The notes beneath the pieces are model-generated. The model was not told the DNA's origin. It saw only the letters and a list, made by a program, of their open reading frames with translations, and searched no databases. The position numbers and the translations under genes were made by a program. 64,000 nucleotides of DNA, from assembly GCA_008704415.1 (NCBI GenBank), contig VXIS01000234.1, forward strand, positions 1-64,000, read 5' to 3'. Positions 46,736-58,882 of the stretch are shown one piece after another (position 1 is the first letter of the stretch; each line of letters starts with the position of its first letter). This DNA is from Sphaerosporella brunnea. Taxonomy: Eukaryota > Ascomycota > Pezizomycetes > Pezizales > Pyronemataceae.

Positions 46736-47138
46736 GCTCGTCAGGCTTATGAGTACAAACCCAAAGCGAAAGCAGACCCTCGCGAGGACTACAGGCTCTA
46801 TGGGAAGCAACTTGAGCTACGTTCAAACAATGAAAGGGTATCCGTTGGTGTGGTAGTGGCAGAATTGACTGTGTTTTTTGGCGCATCTTTGTGTTGTTTC
46901 TCTTGTAAAGGCACCTTGGTGATTGCACGGCGGAGGGTTAATAAGCCGCGGCAGTACAAACGCTTCATGGCTACAATGCTAAAAGGAACCCCGGGGATAC
47001 CTATTGGTGTGGCAGTGCCACTGTGTCCGGTTCGTCCAAATCCTACATCGAACATTCCGTTCCGTGTGCAGTGCTACCTATGAATTTTAGATTCCTTGAG
47101 ACACGGTATTCTTAAAAACCCGTCAAATAATTAAACGG
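46736..47138. other. Spacer
   Basis: A loose direct repeat around GGTATCCGTTGGTGTGG (46837) and GGATACCTATTGGTGTGG (46994) is present. No gene is supported. Confidence 0.3.
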
Positions 47139-47591
47139 TAATTATGGTTGAAATTTGCAGGATACCCCCGACCCAAAAACTTATGTAGGATACCCCCCAA
47201 CTATTTCGCGTGGGTTTTCGCGTGTTCAGTGGATTCGCCTTACAACTACTAGTAGGTATTACTTCTGCAGTCGCGTCATGATGTAATGATTGCTAGATAC
47301 TATACATCCGCGGCCTTCCCGCTCCTTCAACTCGCAAAAGAATGACGCCTGTCCCCACAAAAAAAAAACAACGGGCGCCTACCGTGTACGGGAATTCGCA
47401 TAGTGACCAACGGTCCTGCATGTGTTGCATCTTGGTGGTGCCCTGTCCGGAATGTCGGGCAAGCCATCAAGGGCCGGCCGTTGAAGTCGCCTGACGTTGC
47501 GAAATAGTTGGGGGGTATCCTACATAAGTTTTTGGGTCGGGGGGTATCCTGCAAATTTCAACCCTCGGACGGGGGTATGCTGCGTAATTAC
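47139..47591. mobile_element. Foldback/MITE element with sub-repeated arms
   Basis: Arms at about 47148-47210 and 47499-47567 are near-perfect inverted copies (GTTGAAATTTGCAGGATACC through AACTATTTCGC). Each arm is built from tandem units of about 19 bp (GCAGGATACCCCCGA and variants); the right arm has an additional unit. GTAATTA lies outside both arms. The interior has no transposase. Confidence 0.75.
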
Positions 47592-48998
47592 TGTTTTTTT
47601 TTTTTCCTCCCATGATCCTTTCGCTCTTCTCTCCTCTCCCACCGTTTTCATGCTTTCTAGCCCCTGTTTCTATAAGGTTTCTTCGTTCCAGATCAAGGTT
47701 TGTTTTGTCGTTCAAGTCGTTAATTTTTTTTTTTTTTACTACTGTTGCTCGGCGTGATCACAAGAGCGACAGCACCGCAGGAATTTCTACAGAGCTCGGA
47801 TTGGCAACACATATCATCACTGCTACGTAGAGTACAAGAGTACACGCGATAGGGAGTGGGGAGCTATTGTTCTCCTGTTTCCTATTTGAGAGGCGATTTA
47901 CCCTTTCATGGATCCAGAACGTTACATACCTGGCCTGGGCATCATTTCTTCATCACTTGCCGGCCTGACGGTAGGTGTAGAGGTAAAACTACTTCGCGCA
48001 GAAATGTCCAAGTCTCATGAAATTGGTCCGTTGAAATAGCTTCGTCAGTTTGAACCGGGAAAAGGTAGTTTGAAATGCACAAGAAATTGTGCGCTGTTTA
48101 ACTGCGGAAGGCCCCAGGAACCGGATAACAAAATGTCCTTTGCAAATTACCTTTTCAAATTTTGTTCGCGCATTCCGCGAAGGTGGGGACCGATCCGCCT
48201 AGCTGTAGTGAACAAGAAAAAGACAAAAACTACAGAACGAGGGATTACCATAGTCACCCCCAGGGTACCAACCTCGCGATACATTGCTTAACTAGGACTG
48301 AGCGGACGGGAAGCCGTGTTTGCAATGTTGTATGTTTTGATAGTGCTACAAAGCTGTTCATGAATAGACAAAGGTGTGCCGTGGACAGACCAACGCAAGC
48401 ACTCACCTGAATAGCGGTGGGAGTGCCATTGATATGTCGTGAGCAATTCCAGTTTCACCTTTAACGGAGTATTCCGACTTGATTACAGAAGCGGCCACGT
48501 GGACTATGCGATACTGAGCGCTGGATATGTTGACGGAGCATGTATAACAAGCGATGGCCTTCGCACCAACCATGGCCAGCATCAGCCTTCCCTTCGTGAC
48601 TACTGTTGAAATCGGAGGACTAGAGCAGCATAAGTGAGGCGTTTTTTTTTTTTTTTTTTGTAGGATATGCACAGTCGAGTGATTAATGATGAAGCTGAGG
48701 AGCCAGACTTCTCGTCGCAGCGAATCACCTGACAACTCCATTCCACAAAGGAATACACTCCGTTAACTATCCTATAATGTTTTTTCTGTCCGGCGCTGAG
48801 CCGTCAGCCTGCGTGTTCTCGGCCACTGAGTCGGCTGAAGCCGTCCGGATCCATACAACCGTGAGAGCTTGTAACACAACAGAATAATCAGCAACTTAGT
48901 AAAGACCGGAAATAATGGCCATGCCCACCTTTCTGACTGGTTGGGGAGTGCACCAAACATCACTCGTAACGGTAGTCCAGCCGCCCAAGGGAGGTCTA
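47592..48998. other. Intergenic stretch with long T tracts
   Basis: T runs lie at 47593-47604, 47727-47741 and 48641-48659. No gene was recognised. Confidence 0.4.
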
Positions 48999-49014
48999 GA
49001 CGTCTACATCTTGC
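48999..49014. repeat. LINE target-site duplication, left copy
   Basis: GACGTCTACATCTTGC is identical to 50469-50484, which lies immediately after the LINE tail. Confidence 0.8.
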
Positions 49015-50468
49015 TGAAGCCATAAAGAAAGGCAGAGAAGCAAGGCTTCGGGCAAGAATCCTGGGGAGGCCCCAACGTTTCAGCAACGACGATGAAAGTC
49101 TGATCAAAGACACACCAGCAGAACGACTCAGAAAATGCTGTGCCGCGGCAGTAGGGGCAGTTGAAGTAGAAAGGATCACCCCACGAAAGAACCGGCGGAC
49201 AGAGGGGATTGTCATCAAGGAACCGAAAGGAGATGCCCTACGCACAGCAAAAGACTGGGATGAATCGTCATCCCTCACCCTCTGGACTGACGGGTCGAGG
49301 TTGGAGGATGGGCGTGTAGGTTCGGGAGTAGTATGGAAGGAAGGGGAGGAGTACGTCGGAGAAAGCTATCACTTAGGTGCTAGCAAAGAAGTGTTCGACG
49401 CAGAGCTGTTCGCGGTGGTAGAAGCAGTTAAGCGGGCGAACAACACGACAACAATCGCCAACAACAAAGTCACCGTCTTCACAGACTCACAGGCGACTTT
49501 GAAACGAATCCAAGACGACAGAGAAGGCCCCGGACAAATGGCCACAAGATGGCTATATCGATGGGAAGCAGCCTTAGCAAGACGGAATGTCCAACTCGAA
49601 TACAGATGGACGCCGGCACATGTCGGGATAGACGGAAACGAAGCCGCCGATCGGCAGGCAAAAAAGGGTGCAGAGGGTGGCGAAATCGCGGATCGGCTCA
49701 TCAAAGGACGAGACACGCCAACTGAGTGGATGTCGCTGGCTCATGTCAACAGACTGGCTACCGATGTCGAGACAGACGTTCAACAGAAATGGATCGCATC
49801 CAAGCTCAAGGACGACAGTCGGTATAAGCCGAGGATCGTCAAGGGTAGAATATTGTGGAAGATCCGCAAGGACACTGCAAAAATCCCCAAGAAGAAAGCG
49901 CAGGTATACTACCAGCTGATGAGCGGCCATGCGGTCACAAACGACTATCTGTTTAGACGGAAACGGCGCGAATCCAACCACTGCGACTGGTGTCGGGATA
50001 ACACACCACAGACGAGAAGCCACCTTCTGCTGCACTGTAAGAGGTGGAAAGAAGAACGTAAAACATTCTTCAAGGACGTGGAGAGGGTATGGGGGAAAAG
50101 AAGGCCGAAGAAACTGAGGGATATGTTTTGTGACGACAGGATGACAGCAATTGTGCTGAGATTCCTTGATAGTACTGAAATTGGGAGGCGAACGGGTTAA
50201 GCCTCTTCGGAGGCCGAAACCAATGATTGGATTAAAAAATTTTGTCCTTCTCCTTTTCTCTCCCTTGTGCCTTTTATTTTTAATTTTCCGGTTTTTTTCC
50301 TTTGTAATAGGGAGCCCCAACAGACGGGTTAAGCCGTGGGGACAGGATATATGGTTTCTTATGTCCGTCATAGGTCTCCGACCTCACTCCGATTCGCGAG
50401 ATAGGAGGCGCTTGGACTCACGTCCTTGCGTACGATGTATGATTTAAAACAAAACAAAACAAAAAAAA
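49015..50468 (+). mobile_element. 5'-truncated LINE insertion (RNase H plus zinc motif)
   Basis: The element runs from a truncated 5' end to a tail of AAAACAAAACAAAACAAAAAAAA, with a 16-bp target duplication on each side. Its single open frame, ending at 50200, carries an RNase H domain: LWTDGSRLEDGRVGSG near 49282, E in DAELFAVVEA, TDSQATL, and WTPAHVGIDGNEAAD near 49609. A C-x2-C-x8-H-x4-C zinc motif (CDWCRDNTPQTRSHLLLHC) follows near 49984. This is the tail of ORF2 of a Tad1/I-type LINE. ORF1, endonuclease and reverse transcriptase were lost at insertion. The intact frame and preserved duplication suggest a recent event with little RIP. Confidence 0.85.
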
Positions 50469-50484
50469 GACGTCTACATCTTGC
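50469..50484. repeat. LINE target-site duplication, right copy
   Basis: Identical to 48999-49014 and directly abutting the A-rich tail, as expected for target-primed reverse transcription. Confidence 0.8.
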
Positions 50485-51908
50485 GAAGAAAGCAAGCACG
50501 CGCAATGGTCCGGTCAGGTCGTTCGAATCCACTAGAAGAAAACCATCCACCGTACGCCTACATCGATGTCCCTCAGCTAGGCCTGCCGATACGGTTGCGC
50601 ATTCTGACGGGTCAAATTCTACTTGCTTCTGTTGGCGGCGTGAGATTCCGCGAGCAGGTGATGCATGACAAGTGTAAGACCATGCGCGATTTCACGAGTC
50701 CTTCATGTTCAACAACCATTTCAGAATGCACGATTCTACGTAGAGAGCTGAGGAGGGATCCGGTGGATTTTGCACGGTTCCAGTGTTGATCGACCAGTCT
50801 GACCACCCACCCAGCATGTTGAATATGCCGGCTTATTTTGAGGGGTCCTCTGTCGCGAGCAGTGCTTTGTTATCCGTTTGGTGGCTTCCTCTCACGGGCT
50901 CACGCTCAAGTTGAGAGTTAACCTTGTATGACACTGTTATCTGTCTATCAAGTTAAGTGATGCATTGCGCTTCTAGGATGGGAGCCTGAACGTCTGAAAG
51001 CGAGGGGTTTTAAGCTGGGAGGCATTGTACAAAGTATGCACGGAGTGATATTACCGTGTTCTTTCTATTTCCAGAAGATAACTCTGGGGTTCGGCACTGA
51101 ATTTCGAGAATCGGATAGTAGCGTTCGAATAGACAAAGCGCTAGTCTCGGATGAGAGCCTTTTGGCAAGTCAAATCTGGGCAAGGCTACCTATGCAGTTC
51201 GGCTACTTGTGGGCCGAGTGACCTCCTGTGAAGTGAACTGGAAGAGAACAGCTTCAGCGCGTGTGAACTTAGGCTAGGGAGGGAGATTGATTGGAAGGAC
51301 TACAAAATGTACTGGTGTGTAAGCTGATGGACTTGGGGTGAGCTACAACCACCTGTTCCAAACTGGCGGTTACTTGGATACACGCGTCTAGGGCGGTCTT
51401 TCTACTCAAAGTAAAAGCTTACGAAGCCCTGCCGATTGGAGCTATCCAGTGGCTGCGGGGGATGGGGGGTGTCACATAGATAAGGAGTGAGCGGATGCCG
51501 GTTCACCAGAGGATTTGCTGAAGGCCCTCTAGATCCCCGTTATGTGGAGAAGAGCTTCGGATGAGCTTACCAGCTGTAGCGGTTCAGGCTTTATTTATAG
51601 TTGCGTTGAGTGTTTGGTCTATCGGAATATTCGGTTTGCTGGGGACGGCGGACATAGAGGGCAATTGCACGGGGATTGTTTCAGCACGGGTCGCTCGGTG
51701 CAAATTAGGTATCCACAATTTTGTAAATTAAATTTCATGGCCGCTTTACTATTGACCGATACCACCGCCCCAAACAAACACACCACCCGTCATAACGTAT
51801 TACCGCCCCCGCCGCTCTGTCAGTATCAATTTCGAAAAACCACCATTCGATGAACTGTGGGCCTTCAAACTATTAGTACATTCTCAGAATCAAAGCAGAA
51901 ATGCTTAC
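50485..51908. other. Intergenic stretch
   Basis: An open frame at 50481-50789 (+) contains PPYAYIDVPQLGLPI but no recognised domain. Nothing else is supported. Confidence 0.35.
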
Positions 51909-53490
51909 CTAGATGTGCGGAATGTATTGCGCCCAAGGAACGGTCATGTAGACCCCTGAGGGAACGTCTCGGATACTGATAAAGGATTCGAGGACCAAAT
52001 AAAACCGGGAGGCCAAAAGGAGGGGCGAGAATATCAGGGCGATGGTGATCATGATTGCGTAGTGCATAGTCTCCAAGCCCCACGCCTGGCGGCGTAGGAT
52101 TACAAATATTGTGCCTTCTACAAACCTCCCAAATTCAAACGCAATTACCAAAAAACCTGGAACACACACGCTGCCTGCCACAGTCAAGATGCAAGAAATC
52201 CTCCATAGCTTCTGTTCGATCGGCGTTGGGAAGTTGAAGTTCCAGGTAGACAAGTGAACACCACCATATGCAGCACACAGCACCACCAGGATACCAAGGG
52301 TCAGGTACATGGTGGAGGTATCGGCCTCCTCAGAGAAACTGCCTAAATTGGAAGCTTTCTTGAGGAGTTTCCGTCCATAGTCGCCCATAACCGTTCTCAA
52401 TTTGGCGGTCTCCTGTTGGTTGAGTACAGTTGGGTCCTGGATATCCATGGGTTTCTTGAACCACAGTCCGTACATGGTGAGAGCACATAGCACATGCACA
52501 AAGACATGAACTTCCAAAATTGCCAAGGGATACCCTGACACTTTCCGAGCCACGCCCTGTTCTAAATGTCAGGGAATCAGTACTAAGCTTTGATAAGGCA
52601 ATGTACCTACGTCCACGAGCATCCAGAAGACCTGAAAGCAAACCAAGCCTTTAGCAAGGATATTCGCTTTGCTCTTGTCTTGAAGTGTGCTGGTTTCAAC
52701 CCAGAGAAAATGTCCTTCCCGGGCCATATCTTTCACATCTTCTGGCGAAAGAGTGTGAAACTGCTTGCCATCGATATGGGGAACGACTTTGCCGTCTGTT
52801 AGGTGGCATTTTGTAACGAAGCCACCCATCACAATGTAGAACCCTGTGGCAAGGTTGTATGTGGGGTAAGAATCGGCGGTATTGGTGGCGTTTCGGGATT
52901 CTTGGGCTGGGAGTGGACTTCTTTTGCTTGGGGGTTCGGGAGTCCCCGTAGGCGCTCCCGAAAGCTGCGTTTGTGTCACGATTTTCATTTCCGGCTCCGT
53001 GGTGGTCTTCTTGTCTGGGGTTTTCGCGGTATTGGCTTCGAATTCGGCCTCGCGTGCCTGTACTATTATATTAGAGACTGTTGCATGTTGGCACCCAGAG
53101 TACAAGGCAACAAGCCAGTTCGTTTAGCGTACTGGTAACCTCCCGAGCGATATACCATTGCCTCCACGCCGGGTACAAAACAGCTTCCGGTGCAAAGATA
53201 GCGATGAGAACCCATTGGGCTTTGCAGAGGTAAAACGAACGTCTACCACCATCACGGGCTGGGATATTCTGGTGTATCGCCGTGTAAACGCAAAGACCCA
53301 ACGTAAGCGTGCAGCTGTAGAGCACTCCCCAAGTTCCACGGTAGCGCGGCTGTGGAACCCAGGCCGGAGCATGAACGTCTCGAAGCGCGGTCAGGTTGTT
53401 GAAGTCTGGCTGCCAGGCGCTGCCAGTAGGGGCACCCTCAGCTAGGTGCAAGATCTGGTAAAGGAGGAGGAAGGCGGCGACGGCGAACAT
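51909..53490 (-). CDS. Multi-pass membrane protein of a pezizomycotine family, 493 aa
   Basis: Three exons on the minus strand (53490-53104, 53057-52611, 52556-51909) join in phase through introns of 46 and 54 bp. The first exon resembles a fungal family with the pattern D-x-HAP-x-WVP-x-PR-x-RGTW...LYSC-x3-L-x-L-C-VYTAIH-x-N-x-P (here DVHAPAWVPQPRYRGTWGVLY) and VLIAIFAPEAVLY. A hydrophilic loop with poly-Thr/Pro (residues 130-190) precedes a conserved FYIVMGGFV segment. The last exon has at least four hydrophobic segments (LTLGILVVLCAAYGG, ILTVAGSVCVPGFLVIAFEF) and ends WAQYIPHI. The initial residues MFAVAAFLLLYQILHL look like a signal peptide or anchor. Its role is unknown. Confidence 0.85.
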
Positions 53491-53770
53491 CTCGGGAACG
53501 GCGGAGGGACGTGTTTGTTGAGCGTGTTGTGAGGTTTGCGGCAGCCGTCGAGAGCAATATGTTCTTCAATTTTTCCCCGCAAGGCGGCTCCCAGCCGCGC
53601 TTTTCGCAATCGCACGCAATTGGACCGTGAATCTACTGCATGTCTCAGTGCGTGGCAGTGCTTTTCTGCATTGCCAGAACGGTACATATCAGGGTGTTTG
53701 CAACGTCCGACATTGGTACTTTCGCATGCATATGTGCATTGCCTGTATTCTAGAGTACATCTGCACACTA

Positions 53771-54131
53771 GGGAGGTTCTGCAGCGCTGGATATCGCCAT
53801 TTTGGCACTGAAAAGTCACGCATATGCACATATCTGTGCAGATGCGCGCTGTCGGTCACGAAAAGGTCATATCCTATACCTAGCGTCAGGATATCATAAG
53901 CCGGAACGCTAGATATCGCCCGCATAGGATAATGCAATGCATAGGACCGTTGATTGGCTGCGATTTACGTCGCACAACGTTGGCTGCGACCGTTGCTGCA
54001 GCAGCTCAGGTCTCGGCGCATAAGCAATTCGCCTCTAGCAGAACCTCCTTTTCTATATCTTAGATATCTGCAGGCAGTACCCGCATTCTGCAGACGCACG
54101 AGATATCCTGGATATAACAGCAGAACCTCCC
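53771..54131. mobile_element. Possible TA-flanked MITE, 361 bp
   Basis: GGGAGGTTCTGC at the left end and GCAGAACCTCCC at the right end are perfect 12-bp inverted repeats. Both are flanked by TA (53769-53770, 54132-54133). The inside is rich in GATATC and CTGCAG palindromes and holds a copy of the ATATGCACATATCTGTGC block of 11861-11905. Confidence 0.55.
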
Positions 54132-55218
54132 TACTATTCAACTCCCGCCAGGCTTATCCAAGAAAGACTCCTGCAGACAGACCGCTCGTGCGAAGAATGT
54201 AAGTAAGATGCGCTCACAAACGACTAAGTCTAAAAAAACCCCTGCCCCCTCTGTTCAGATTTCCAGAAATTTAGGCATAAAATTCCATGCGCGCACCAAC
54301 GAGACAACGTAATGGATGACTTCCCAAAACGGATCCAAACGATAAAGCTTTGGCTTGGGTCGAAAACCCTTCCCGCAACTCTAGACTTCTAGACGATCAT
54401 CACCACAACAAAACACTGCTTGATGATGTTTGGTGGGTGGTAGAGGGGACGATAATTTTTGATGATGTTGGGAGCGATAGCTCTCGGCGCCTCGGCCGTA
54501 CAGCCAGCAACCCACGTCACCACACCTTTTTTTTTTTTTTTGGGCGCTAGGCAAGGTCCCAACCAATCGCCGCGAGTTTTCTAGGCATTTAGAAGTTTCG
54601 ATCTCTTCCAGACGAGCAGTCTAGGAGGCCCACTTCTAAACCGTTTGGAAGCGAAAACCATCGAACCCGGTTTAGAAGCCTTCGGAAAATATGAAAAAAC
54701 CTAGGACTGGTCAAATTTAGGGGTGAGTACGGGTTAGAGGGTGAGGATTAGAAGTAGATTGTGCATGCGCATCATCCGCCCTTGCTTTCTTCCTTAGGGA
54801 AGTCGGCCACGACGTCGCGCGACGTGCGCACGACAGGGCCACAGGGGTTTTTGTGGGCATGACACTCCGATGACAGGAGCACAGGCCATCTCACCGCTTT
54901 CTCGCTGTAGGCTGCTATGAGCGCCCATGATAACCGCCAATGCAGCGGATAACCCGAGAGCATGCTTCTGCTTGGGAGATAATGTAGAGCGTGAGTCTTT
55001 GCCATCAGGTCCCGGTCCAGCGAGAATACCCAAATCTCCATCACGATCGTAGTCCTCAGCACCCAATTGGGCCCAATAGCTGTCAATAACGTGACGATAC
55101 TGTCATCGTAATACTACTCTACCTCCCTACCCTGCCTACATCTAGACGACACTTCCGCTAAATCTCCGGAGTGAAATACACATCCATTCGTCAGATATAA
55201 TTGCGAGTGGTTCATTAA
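54132..55218. other. Intergenic stretch
   Basis: A T15-type tract lies at 54527-54541, and several TCTAGA-containing short palindromes lie near 54380-54400. No gene is supported. Confidence 0.35.
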
Positions 55219-55489
55219 GGGCCCATCTGCGGTATTTAGGAGATAATGGTCATTTGGCCAAAATATATTTTCGCTAAAGAGGGTATCGTTTGGATTCGGC
55301 CACAGGAAGTGAGCAGTGACGGGGCAGCAGCCGGTCGTGTCTTGTAGAAGCGGGCATGGTGGTTGCGCGAGCGGTGGTTGACGGCGATACTGACGGGGCT
55401 CATTTCGCCACATACCCTCATTTCATTCCTATTGATATTTAGGCCAAATGACCATTTATCTCCTGAATACCACGAATTCAGACGGGCCC
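55219..55489. mobile_element. PIF/Harbinger-like MITE, 271 bp
   Basis: Imperfect arms of about 50 bp (GGGCCCATCTG.. and GGGCCCGTCTG.., then AGGAGATAATGGTCATTTGG on both sides) are flanked by TAA at 55216-55218 and 55490-55492. The 3-bp TAA duplication again points to a PIF/Harbinger transposase acting in trans. Confidence 0.75.
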
Positions 55490-56306
55490 TAATCATTCCC
55501 AACTGACTACGCAGTGTTAAAATTATAACATCCGGTTAGGGAAGGCGAAAACAGGCGAAACACAAGTGCCTATATTCTGGAACGGTTGTGCGCCGATGCG
55601 ATATACAGTAGCACCAATTGCCTCTCTCAAGATCATGGCCTGCGTGATCACCAGTTTGCTGGAGTCGGGCGGTGAAATTCATAGATTCAAAAGGTCTTTA
55701 GTAGCGAGCGTAAATTTATTGCGGCGAGTGCTCTCGAGTTACAAGTCACACCTTTGTACGTCCTGACCTGCCTACGGTAGGTACCTAGGGAGGTGTGCAT
55801 AAGGCACGTGGATTTGCCTGGGCTACAACCACTCGATGTTCCAGCAGTTTTGTATAGGGATACCCAAAGACGAGAATCTGGTGTACGTCACGAGGGGTCA
55901 CTCGGTTGGCTGCTGCACTTCACCCTCTGGCCTTCTGCCCGCCAACCTTTCTATCAGCCTATTTAGAGCAAGCTGCGACGCCACATCTATCGAATGGCAA
56001 TATGGAACTAGCCGCTGCGCGCGGCCTTGAGAATGGATGTTATCAACCCTCGCGGCTTAAGATGGTCAAAAGAAGGCCTTATATTGTTTTTTCGCCAGCT
56101 CTAGATATTATCCCCACTGTTATTTCCCCGCAGCCGCCGATTTTCGGGCATTTTCCATTCCGTTCGGCGATCGTCATCAGCATGACGTCTAGGTTCTACC
56201 AACGACGTCATGCCACAACTCAGACATCACGGTCATGTATATATAAAAAAAAAAAGCGCAGTTCTTCCATAAGGACAATCCACCCAACATTGCCGCAACC
56301 ACCGCC
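55490..56306. promoter_or_regulatory. Upstream region of the esterase-like gene
   Basis: TATATATAA at 56238-56246 stands about 60 bp before the ATG at 56307. A paired ATGACGTCTAGG/ACGACGTCAT motif lies at 56182-56212. No gene is supported to the left. Confidence 0.4.
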
Positions 56307-57822
56307 ATGCTACCTCAAACTACGCTCCCTGCAGCGGAAATCCTGCGCCGCAATTCCCATGCCTTCTCTTCCCACTCTTATTCGGCGCTGCTATCGGCCA
56401 TCGGGCCTGCAAAAGTGGTCCTTATCGGCGACTCCACGCACGGCACGCATGATTTCTACGCTCACCGAGCCAACCTCACCGAGCGATTGATCGAGGAGAA
56501 AGGGTTTTTGGCGGTTGCCCTCGAGGCCGACTGGCCCGATGCAGCCTGCGCGAACCGGTGGGTGAACGGTCTCGATTCTCAGAAGATGGACCCACTACGG
56601 GAGTTCCAGCGGTTTCCGAAGTGGATGTGGAAGAACACCGTCATGCCGCCGTTTCTGCGCTGGTTGAGGGAGCACAATGCCACGAAACGCCCCGAGCAAA
56701 AGGTCGGCATCTACGGCATGGATCTGTACTCGCTGCACAGGAGCGCTGCTGCCGTGGTCGAATTCCTGAAAAAGGTAGACCCCTGCGCCGCGCACAGGGC
56801 GAAGGAGAAGTATAATTGCTTCGATCGTTTTGGCGAGGATACGACTAGCTACGCTTGGGCCAATATGCTTGGAATAAACGTGGTAAGCCATTCACGGCCC
56901 CCCCCCCCCCAAAAAAAAAAAACAAAAAAAAAACAAGCTACTGATTCTAATAATTTAGTCCTGTGAAAAAGAGGTTTTAGAAGTCCTGCGTGACCTAGCT
57001 GCGGCGACAACTGCACCGCTTGCTGCGTCTGCGATCAATGAAGATTCGCGCTTCGAGGCCGAAATGAACGCTCTCACCGTAAGGGACGCCGAGAAGTATT
57101 ACCGGACCATGATGCGTGAAGACGAAAAGTCGTGGAACATTCGAGACGAACATTTCGTCATGGTCTTGCAGAAGATGGCCGAGCATTTACAGCGGAAGGG
57201 CCAGGAGGCAAAGATCGTGGTCTGGGCACACAACTCACACATCGGAGATGCGCGCGCCACTGATATGGGGAAACGGCGCGGAGAGGTAAACGTTGGTCAG
57301 CTCTGCAGACAGGTATTCGGCGAGGAAAACGTTTTCAACGTTGGATTTCTTGGAAGTAAAGGAACCGGTAAGTGTCCCCATCCTTCTTCTCCCATCGAAG
57401 ACTGACCATGTCATCTAGTCACCGCCGCCGACGCCTGGGACGAGCCCGCACGTGTCTTTGAGCTGCGGCCACCGATTCCGGGTTCGTTGGAGCGACTTCT
57501 CGGCGAAAACATGCTCAACCACAATCTCCTCATCACCCACAGACTCGTGCAACATCTCAACGATCCGAAGCCAACGAAGGTTCCGGTTGATAAAGACCTT
57601 GTCAATCTGCTGAACCAACCCCGGTATCAGCGCTTCGTTGGGGTGCTATACAAGCCTTTGACCGAGCGTCAGTCGCATTACTCCATATGCGAAACTGCGA
57701 GACAATACGATGCCATCGTGCATCTCGCTAATACGAGCGCCATCAAGCCGTTGGAGCCGGAGGATAAGGAACATGAGTGGAAGGTTGGGGATCCGGACGA
57801 GACGTTTCCATTTGGATTGTAG
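56307..57822 (+). CDS. Erythromycin-esterase-like hydrolase, 462 aa
   Basis: Exons 56307-56882, 56959-57367 and 57419-57822 join in phase. Motifs of the erythromycin esterase (EreA/ChaN-like) family are in order: IGDSTHGTHDFY at 39-50 (the GE-x-THG-type motif carrying the key His), EADW near 73, YGMDLYS near 140, AHNSHIGDARATDMG near 281, and GVLYKPLTERQSHY near 402. Bacterial relatives hydrolyse the macrolide lactone with a metal-free His mechanism, but fungal members are uncharacterised and probably act on other esters or lactones. The length is usual for the family. No signal peptide is present, so it is likely cytosolic. The first intron (76 bp) carries a run of about 14 C followed by A-rich sequence, a slippage-prone oddity that splicing should remove. 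Confidence 0.88.
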
Positions 57823-58882
57823 TGGGAGACAAAGATGGGGGATAGTTTTGTGGTTTTGTTTTGCATCTGTGTTAGGCTTGAAGGTGGTTTGAATCGTGGT
57901 GGTACATATTGTCGTATTTAGTCGCCAAAAAAATAACTGTTTGCAGCAACGGATCTTGTTTTTGTGTTTCGTAAGGACTCTGGATACTGCGTGTGATCAT
58001 GACTCACTCGCGGCCGCATAGCAAGAACCAACTGGGCTGTTGTTATTAGCCAGCCTAAAGAGCCATGGCTGGAAGATTAAAGAAGCCAGCTTTGAAAGAA
58101 CGAGTGATCGTGTCCATAGAAATTACCTGGTTCTGTTGCCTGTAGACTGTGCTCTCTTGGTAAACAGCCAACATGCTGGCTATTGAATACTGCCTCCTGT
58201 GACCATCCAACCTGAATGATTCCTCCTGATGGGTAGCAGCAACCTCAACTACCATCCAGGCTGGCCGGAGCGGCTGGCTATAAAACTTGTGTCCTCAACC
58301 GAAGCCTCTCTTCTTCTTCCACTCCATTCCCCTCCGGCTTCCTTCCGCTGCGGCTACCAACTAGCAAAAACACCACACCTACGGTTCTGGCACTTCCTCT
58401 CACTGCGTCCCCTCCTCCTCCGCCTGCACCTACCCTCCGACCACTCGGCTCCACCAGTGGAGTCCTCTCCATTGGGTTCAGTTCCAAACAACCCCTGAGA
58501 CCGGTGCTCCAACTCCCATCCGCCAGACTCTTTCCCAGGGTGTCGTGCCCAGTTCGTCCTCCAGGTGATGTATTCCTCGATGCGGCGCCGCGTTGGCAAT
58601 TCTCTCGCGCGGGCTTGCCATCCTCCCCCAGGCTTCGTGGTCCCAAATTCACAAACTTTCGATTGCCAGAAACTGTTTTTTTCCGGACGGGTATCTCCAG
58701 AAGAATTGAAATTTTCAATTTCAGTCGCGTGATTGCCTGTGACGGACGATCACGTGCCGAACTCGCCAGATTGCAGGATAACCTCCTCTGTGGATCGGGA
58801 CTCGGGAGCTCCTGCACGCGACTGCCTCTGTCTTCACACCCCACCAGATGTCGACACCACCACCACCGTCAAACCCGCCATC
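57823..58882. promoter_or_regulatory. Upstream region of the GH47 gene
   Basis: CTATAAAA (TATAAA at 58279-58284) is the best TATA box. A long C/T-rich leader follows. An in-frame ATG at 58733 would give a polar N-terminus before the signal sequence and is less likely the start. Confidence 0.45.

Noticed and set aside
50505..50540. tRNA-like GTTCGAATCC string
   Set aside because: The flanking bases do not pair as a T stem, and no acceptor or anticodon arm can be drawn.
58733..58882. N-terminal extension of the GH47 protein
   Set aside because: It would place about 50 polar residues before the signal sequence; the region looks like an untranslated leader.
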